Part shown: positions 58,074 to 64,000 of the stretch, piece after piece
How positions within the stretch are numbered: position 1 is the first letter of the stretch
Layout of the letters: every line of letters begins with the position of its first letter
Assembly (NCBI GenBank): GCA_030512295.1
Contig: JAULSR010000001.1
Coordinates: forward strand, 3,619,001 to 3,683,000
DNA length: 64,000 bases
Reading direction: 5' to 3'
Origin: Bombardia bombarda
Lineage: Eukaryota > Ascomycota > Sordariomycetes > Sordariales > Lasiosphaeriaceae
Translations under genes and position numbers: made by a program
The notes under the pieces: model-generated
What the model was told of the DNA's origin: nothing
What the model saw: only the letters and a program-made list of their open reading frames with translations
Database searches by the model: none

Positions 58074-60367
58074 ATGGACGCAAAGGTGAGACATCCACTC
58101 CTCATTTCCCCCAACCATGCAACCATCATGCAACCACCACGTTCACCGAAATCACCAGTTTCCCGTCTACGCAGTCCACACAGTTTTCAGAAATTTCTGA
58201 GATGCCCCTCGATCCAGTCTGCTGATCAAGATTTGCGTGACTACTTAGCCTCAGCGCCCTATGCGGGTCCAACAGACTATCGTTCCCGGGAACGAAAACC
58301 TTTACGGAGACGAAAACGCTGTTCCCGCGAAGCAGGCTGTCCACCAGCGACACAAGTCTGCCAGCAACCTCAAGAACATGCCGTGGAAGAGCATTCTCAA
58401 TGCTCCTGCAAAAAAGAGGACCGCTTTTGGTGATGTGAGCAACACGGCGAGAACTATTAGCGAAGTGTATGGAAAGGACGCGGCCAAGACCCGAGTCAAG
58501 CCTTCAGCTACTGTCACTTCTCGCGATTCCCGACCGGACAACAAAGAGAACAGTCGCATGCCAGCGGATATTGCTGCCTCGAAAGCTACGGTTCATGGAA
58601 CCAAGGCTACTCATGGCTCTGTTGCGGCCCCCGGTCCGATTGCCAAGCCAGCCAGTCGTCAGAGCGCATTTGCCCCCCAGCAGTACTCGAGCACGGCTTC
58701 TTCCCTGCTGGCAAAGCCAAGCCTTCCTAGCAAGTCGACGGGCGTGTACATCGATAGAAAGGAGAACGGCGCAGTTGCCCGTCCTGTGGGAGCTGCTTCG
58801 ACCGATGACCTGGTGGGATTGGTCGACAAGCAGAATAAGAATCCTCGTCACTACAAGAGCCAGCCGCAACTCAAGACTGAGCAGCAGCCCATCATCCGTC
58901 GGGCCCAAAGCAAGTACCTGAACAGGAACGAAAAGCTTGTCGACATTGAGGATGTGGACGACGTTGACGACAACGTGACCGAGGCAGCTTACGAGGATGC
59001 CGTCGAACAGTTTGCCAAGGATGTTGATGCGCGCCTCTCTGAGAATATGGATGGAGCAGCAATTGTGAACCACAAGCAGACCGCCCATGTTGATTTCGAT
59101 AGACAGCCGCATGCTGCCCATGAGTATCCCGATTCTCTGAGACACCCCAAGGCTCTTCCCGCCGCGCCGGCCCTCGCTGATCCTGAGGAGTACTGGGAGG
59201 AAGAGGATGAACAAGACCTCTACGATGAGCAAGGATATACCACCGCGCATTCCTACCGTTCTCACGGCGACAATACTACAGTCGGAGTGACAACAATTGT
59301 TGCACCGAAGGTTACCGAAAATATTGAGAGAGAGCTAGAGGTGGCCAAGGCGATTGTCCTGCAAAACCAGACCGAGGAGGAGATTGAGGAGGAGGCTTGG
59401 GATGTCAGCATGGTGGCCGAGTACGGCGAGGAGATCTTTGAGTACATGCGGGAGCTGGAGGCACACATGCTTCCTAACCCACACTACATGGACATCCAAA
59501 CTGAGATCCAGTGGTCAATGCGCTCTGTCCTTATGGACTGGCTGGTCCAGGTTCATCACCGATTCAACCTCCTTCCCGAGACACTCTTCCTCACTGTGAA
59601 CTACATTGATCGCTTCCTCTCGGTCAAGGTTGTTTCCCTTGGGAAGCTACAGCTTGTGGGAGCTACCGCCATCTTTGTTGCCGCCAAGTACGAGGAGATC
59701 AACTGCCCGTCCGTCCAGGAGATTGTCTATATGGTCGACTCTGGCTACAGCGTCGAGGAGATCCTCAAGGCTGAGCGCTTCATGCTTAGCATGCTGCAGT
59801 TCGAGCTTGGTTGGCCTGGACCTATGAGCTTCCTCCGACGCATTAGCAAGGCTGATGACTATGACTTGGAGACCCGGACTCTTGCAAAGTACTTCTTGGA
59901 GGTAACCATCATGGACGAGCGTTTCATTGGCAGCCCTCCCAGCTTCATTGCTGCCGGAGCCCACTGCCTCGCACGCATGTTCTTGAAGATGGGTGACTGG
60001 GTAAGTTGGACATACGTCACCATTGCTATCGGATCATAAAGCTAACAGCGTACAGACTCCCGCACATGTCCACTATTCCGGATACACCCTTAGCCAGCTG
60101 AGACCCCTTCTCATGATGATTACCGAGTGCTGCCAGGAGCCGCGAAAGCATCACGGAGCTGTCTTCGACAAGTACTCCCACCAAAAGTACAAGTATTATT
60201 CGACCCGGGTAAAGGAGATAATTGCGAACGGGTTTGAGCTATTCCTGCCAAGCGTCGTCCCTCACCTGAACAACGGATCGTCCATTCTTGATGATGACGA
60301 CGACTCGCACCGTGGTCTTCTTGAGTACAACGAACGCCACAGCCTCCTTGTCTCTACTGAAGTCTGA
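58074..60367 (+). CDS. G2/mitotic-specific cyclin B
   Basis: It activates the cyclin-dependent kinase Cdc28/NimX for entry into mitosis and is destroyed by the anaphase-promoting complex. Exons are 58074-58085 (only four codons, MDAK), 58249-60000 and 60056-60367, about 691 aa, with a longer disordered N-terminus than many fungal B cyclins. A destruction box RTAFGDVSN lies near residue 60. The two cyclin folds start at about residue 395: MLPNPHYMDIQTEIQWSMRS, then VLMDWLVQVHHRFNLLPETL (the MRAIL-like segment), FLTVNYIDRFLS, KLQLVGATAIFVAAKYEEI, FELGWPGPMSFLRRISKADD and DWTPAHVHYSGYTLSQL. A coiled acidic segment precedes the box. The tiny first exon is supported by the GTGAG donor, the TTAG acceptor, phase 0 and the family start MDAKPQRP. 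No frame break is seen. Confidence 0.93.
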
Positions 60368-60892
60368 TATGGTTGTCTCGCGTTTGGCAATACTGATCTC
60401 GACCTCGACCTTCTATTCGCTGTATACATTACCCTTGGGTTTCGTCTATTTGATGCCTCGCAACTTTCGGTAGCGAGGCATCTTAACTAATACGACCCCA
60501 TTGCATCAATCTGGCGGCCCAGCAACAATAATATACCAATGTATTTTTGTCGCGCGCGATCACCAGCACAGCTTTCTTTTTCTTTTGGGTTCGCTATCAT
60601 TGCTGCCATCGGCAGCGGCTTTTTGCACCACATCCGATATATACATCTCTTGCCCGATTCTTTTTTTGCCAGAAATGGGATTGGAGTGGCCGTCTTGGTT
60701 ACTGGGAGAAAATCCAGGATCTGAGGCCAAAGAGTTTGCGCAACCCCCCAAAGTATCATACAACAAAACCATATGACGAAGTGACGAGACATACGACATC
60801 TCTTCTCTTTTCGGGTTTTACTGCGTTGTTATTCGTCTTCAACTCTGACGTTTCTCCTTTGTTTGTCCTTGCTCGGTCTGCGAGGGGTTTCC

Positions 60893-60914
60893 TTTTTTTT
60901 TTTTTTTTTTTTTT
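60893..60914. repeat. Poly-T run (22 T)
   Basis: Longest A/T homopolymer in the window, downstream of cyclin B. Confidence 0.85.
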
Positions 60915-62163
60915 GTGTGGCGTTGGCAGGAATATGGTCCCTTTATATCTGACATACCAGGAATGGCAAAATGATGACTGAATGGTCTTTTGAGCATCTT
61001 GGCGAGGGAGAGGAAGGGACCGGTGATGGGCAAGCGGTGGCGGCGTTTGTTATCACAGAGCGACGGAGCATGGATATGCCTAAGGCTCAAGCATGAATGG
61101 CTTTCAGAGTGAGAGAGTGGCGGCAGGGCTGTAACATGTATAGCTGGTAATTTCGCTTTTTAGTCTAGGTTTGTGCTACTCTGCTGAAGCTGGATCTGAT
61201 CATTTTCTTACTGAAAATGATAAAAATACGTTATAGCTGTGTCGGGTTTGTCTCTTTTTGTTGTTGTCGGTGATGGACAAGAGACAAGACAGACAAGACA
61301 GGACAGGAAGCTTTAAGTAACTAGCTAGCTGCTCATTATTAATAGAGATGGGAGTAGACGACTTATGATTATGTTTTCCGGCGGTGCATAGAGCAGTGCT
61401 ATCTATTGATATTAAGGAGTACGTTGGTATGATAGTGTGCTGTGAATGAAGTCGCATTCGTGCTGCTGACATTGCATTTCAAGTTTTGCTGGGGGGTGTT
61501 GTTCACCTACCAAAGGCCATCATTGTTTGCTGAGCCAGCCGAGCAAGGTATGCGATAGGCAGTTGGATATCTGTATTCCGTATGCGCCGAGACGTATCTA
61601 TGTCGATTCAGGGTCTGCTTGGCATGCAGCCTTGAATAGCCACCTAGGTAGCCGATTTGCGCTGTGCTGCGCTGCGACGACCACCTGCCCCCCCCCTTTC
61701 CTTTCCACCTGCCCGGATGAAATGATCACGAGAGCAAAATACGGTATTTTACACGTTTGAATGAAAAAGTTTAAAATGCAAAAGACAGGTCTTTTCGTTC
61801 TTTACGTGCTTGGATGACAAGATGTGTAAAATGAAAACAAGGTCACGAGGAAGGCGTCAAATGTACAGTAATCAAAAGTAGTGGCCGGGTAAAAAGCGTT
61901 TTCGGTTATCACTCGTACTGTACCCTAAAGCTTTAATTCGTTTTTAGTAGTCGCAAGAGATGAGATCGTCAGGAACAAGGTCAGTACTGGCGTACTGAGC
62001 TTAGGTGGTGCAGTTTACCGCCCACCCGCCCCCGACGTATCGGGAATATCGGGATCTGCCGAAACTCTCTCTCGCGGATCGGATCCATGCAAATCACTTG
62101 CGAGTTGCGCTCGCCTAGGCAAGAGCGAGCCAGCCTGGTGGGTCCTATCGGCTGCTCCTTCTT

Positions 62164-62178
62164 GGGGGGGGGGGGGGG
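62164..62178. repeat. Poly-G run (15 G)
   Basis: A long G homopolymer in intergenic DNA; its true length is uncertain. Confidence 0.8.
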
Positions 62179-63709
62179 TGAAGAAGCAAAAGCAATGCAA
62201 CTGCCATGGCATGGCATGGCATAGGATGGTAACTTGTGTGTGTGTGTGTGTTGCACGTTGCACGTCGCGCGCCGCCGCCCGTACTGTGGTTATCTAGGCT
62301 GTCTCGTTGTGTTGTATCCGTATTATAGTTTACAATGCAGGTGGCTGACACCTGCACGGGAACCACCGAGACCAGCGATAGGCACGTTGGGTGTCCATCC
62401 GTAGGTTCCATATCCAATGTCGCCCGCCTGGCTGGGCAAACACCTATCCGCCATCGGAGTGACGGAGTAGCTGATTCCCGTATCCCGTACGTGGCTTCGG
62501 TAGACGGGTATTCTGTATTCGTAGGTCGCACACTGATCTTCCGAACAATCTTTCAGGGGGTTGGGTTGGGTGGTTGGAAGCCGTCGTGAAAATATCTGGG
62601 GACGGGGGAGGTTGGCTGAGGTCTTGAAAAGTTTGGGCAGCTGGCTGCTGAAGTGTGTCACAAAAATGTCAATCCCCAGCCCCACACCCCCACACTTTGC
62701 TTGATATACGCCTAGCCGTAACCTCCGAGTTGCCGGCTTGGTCCGGTAAGCGCAGCAAGCAGCGGCACACCTCAGCGCCGCAGCGGTAAGAAAAGAAAAA
62801 GAAGAAAAGAAGAAAATCTTTACAGTGGTGGCCGGTATGTTCCATAGGGAAAGTACACAGTAAGAAACGAGTGGAACCCACCTAGAGCAAAATTTCCTAT
62901 TCGAGTGGCGCGTGAGCAAGGTAAAATTTACTTCTCTGAAATTGAATTACCTTGATTAAGATTTTCCGTTGCGAACAGAAGTCAGTAGGTCCAGCCAGCC
63001 CAGCCCTCAAGGTGTTCTCTCTCTCATTTGCCATTTCCCCAGATATCGACTCGCACAACCTTGCCAGCTTTCTTGCACCGTCCACCTTGCTAGCAACCGT
63101 TCGTGAGGGATCTCGGCCTGCGTTGTTTTGATATATCGAATATTGATCGCATTGGTTCTGGAGCTGCTCGTAATCCTTTCCCGCACTACCAGGTATGTTT
63201 GCGCATTTTTTTTTTCTCTGCTCTCCTCATCCTCCTGCGGTCTTAGTGGACACTTTGAAGTCAGACCAACCAATCCCAAGTGACCCGCTAGCCCGAGTTG
63301 CCGCGTTTTCTCCCTGGTCTGCCCTGGGTCCTGGGTCCTGGGCCCTGGGCGTGTGTGTATGGTGCAATTGCGTGGTGAGCGTCTTTTTGGGCCGAGAGCT
63401 GAAGCTGAGCTGTTTTGACAAGCAACCCGCACCGCAACCCACGCAACCTCCAGACTCCAGTCGCATGGAAATTGACTCACCAACATTGTGCCAGATCAGA
63501 GACCCACCTCGCACCTCCGCAACCGCAACCGCAACCGCAACCGCGACAAACACCATCTCTTGACTGACTGACTGACACCGACTGTTGTCGCCGTTGCTGT
63601 CGTCGAGTAACTTTCCGAGGGTTGGCATCGGCCTTGTTGTTGCGCGCTGCAGTCCGCATAGCTCGGCTTCGTCGGTCCACAATTCACATCCACCACACGT
63701 GTACGCACC

Positions 63710-64000
63710 ATGTCTAAGGTCGCCGCGGTAAAAGAGGTGGTCAAGGAGACCCTGATCGGCTCCCAGGAGCCCCAGGAACCCGCGCAACCCTCGGTCCAGG
63801 CAAAGGCCCGCTTCGTCAGCCATGCGATCAAGGATGAGGAGACGGGCGACCTCTACATGGGCCCCGACCAGTTCATCGATGCCATTGCTCCCCCAAGGGA
63901 AGACTATGTGAGTTGCCACCCCCAGATCTTGGAAGAGAGAGACCAATTGCCTGACGCGCAACCCCCAACAACCAGCACAAGATCAAGCGGGAGCAGTACT
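63710..64000 (+). CDS. AGC1: Mitochondrial aspartate/glutamate carrier (Agc1/Aralar type), 5' part
   Basis: Partial: the gene runs off the right edge. Exon 1 is 63710-63907 (66 codons), then an intron (63908-63975, GTGAGT to CCAG), then exon 2 from 63976 (HKIKREQY). The start resembles fungal Agc1: MSKVAAVKEVVKETLIGS, then ARFVSHAIKDEETGDLYMGP and FIDAIAPPREDY. This is the beginning of the EF-hand-like N-terminal region that precedes the six-helix carrier domain. In the inner mitochondrial membrane such proteins exchange aspartate for glutamate and support the malate-aspartate shuttle. The carrier repeats are beyond the window, so the assignment rests on the first 75 residues only. The leader has CCGCAA and CTGA repeats. 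Confidence 0.75.
   Translation, partial: MSKVAAVKEVVKETLIGSQEPQEPAQPSVQAKARFVSHAIKDEETGDLYMGPDQFIDAIAPPREDYVSCHPQILEERDQLPDAQPPTTSTRSSGSST

Larger units (their letters stand above)
60368..63709. other. 3.3-kb gene-free interval
   Basis: Cyclin B 3' flank on the left; promoter and leader of the carrier gene on the right. Between them a 22-base T run (60893-60914), a 15-base G run (62164-62178), a TG repeat (62235-62251) and, close to the carrier gene, a run of CCGCAA hexamers (about 63514-63543). No supported gene. Confidence 0.5.

Overview
This window is nuclear DNA from a filamentous ascomycete, most likely a Sordariomycete. The genes are split by short introns (about 50-170 bp) with GTRNGT donors, CTAAC/CTGAC branch sites and YAG acceptors. 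The best protein matches recalled are of the Neurospora/Chaetomium type, and both clear tRNA genes carry a 23-nt intron after position 37. The window is housekeeping sequence, not an island: I see no transposon ORF, CRISPR, phage or biosynthetic cluster.

Layout. 0.9-4.6 kb (+) Mediator subunit Med5. 6.8-8.2 (+) a single-pass, wall-sensor-like membrane protein. 8.76-8.96 (-) an odd tRNA-like Pol III unit. 9.5-11.2 (-) a Myb/SANT-like protein. 12.15-12.87 (+) a DUF4202 protein. 13.1-14.8 (+) a flavocytochrome b2-type L-lactate/2-hydroxyacid dehydrogenase. 15.0 (+) tRNA-Ile(AAT). 15.8-18.6 (+) a secreted six-hairpin glycosidase of the alpha-L-rhamnosidase type. 19.8-21.85 (-) importin alpha, divergent from 22.9-25.4 (+) Pot1. 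25.9 (+) tRNA-Glu(CTC). 27.0-30.9 (-) cohesin Scc3. 31.6-32.7 (-) UreD, divergent from 33.3-37.2 (+) glutamine-dependent NAD+ synthetase. 38.1-40.2 (+) RNA polymerase III subunit RPC4. 41.3-42.7 (+) an FAD monooxygenase. 43.6-45.0 (-) a monocarboxylate-type MFS transporter. 50.1-52.3 (-) a regulator with a C-terminal Zn2Cys6 cluster. 58.1-60.4 (+) B-type cyclin. 63.7-end (+) the start of a mitochondrial aspartate/glutamate carrier. About 5 kb before and 5.8 kb upstream of the Zn2Cys6 gene hold no recognisable gene.

Two observations stand out. First, eleven reading-frame breaks in six genes, including essential ones (importin alpha, Scc3), all lie in G or C runs. In each, one extra base in the run restores the family sequence and the frame to the next splice site or stop. 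This looks like systematic homopolymer under-calling, so these genes should be treated as intact. Second, the NAD+ synthetase gene has about 24 introns, and its frame closes only if one exon is a single nucleotide (A at 36019).

Pot1, Scc3 and cyclin B serve chromosome maintenance and division. Pot1 and Scc3 share an extended MCB box (TTGACGCGTC) upstream of their starts, which fits G1/S control. I found no clearly new multi-gene system. The best candidates for novelty are the one-base exon, the tRNA-like unit, the rhamnosidase-like tail extension and the regulator's domain order.
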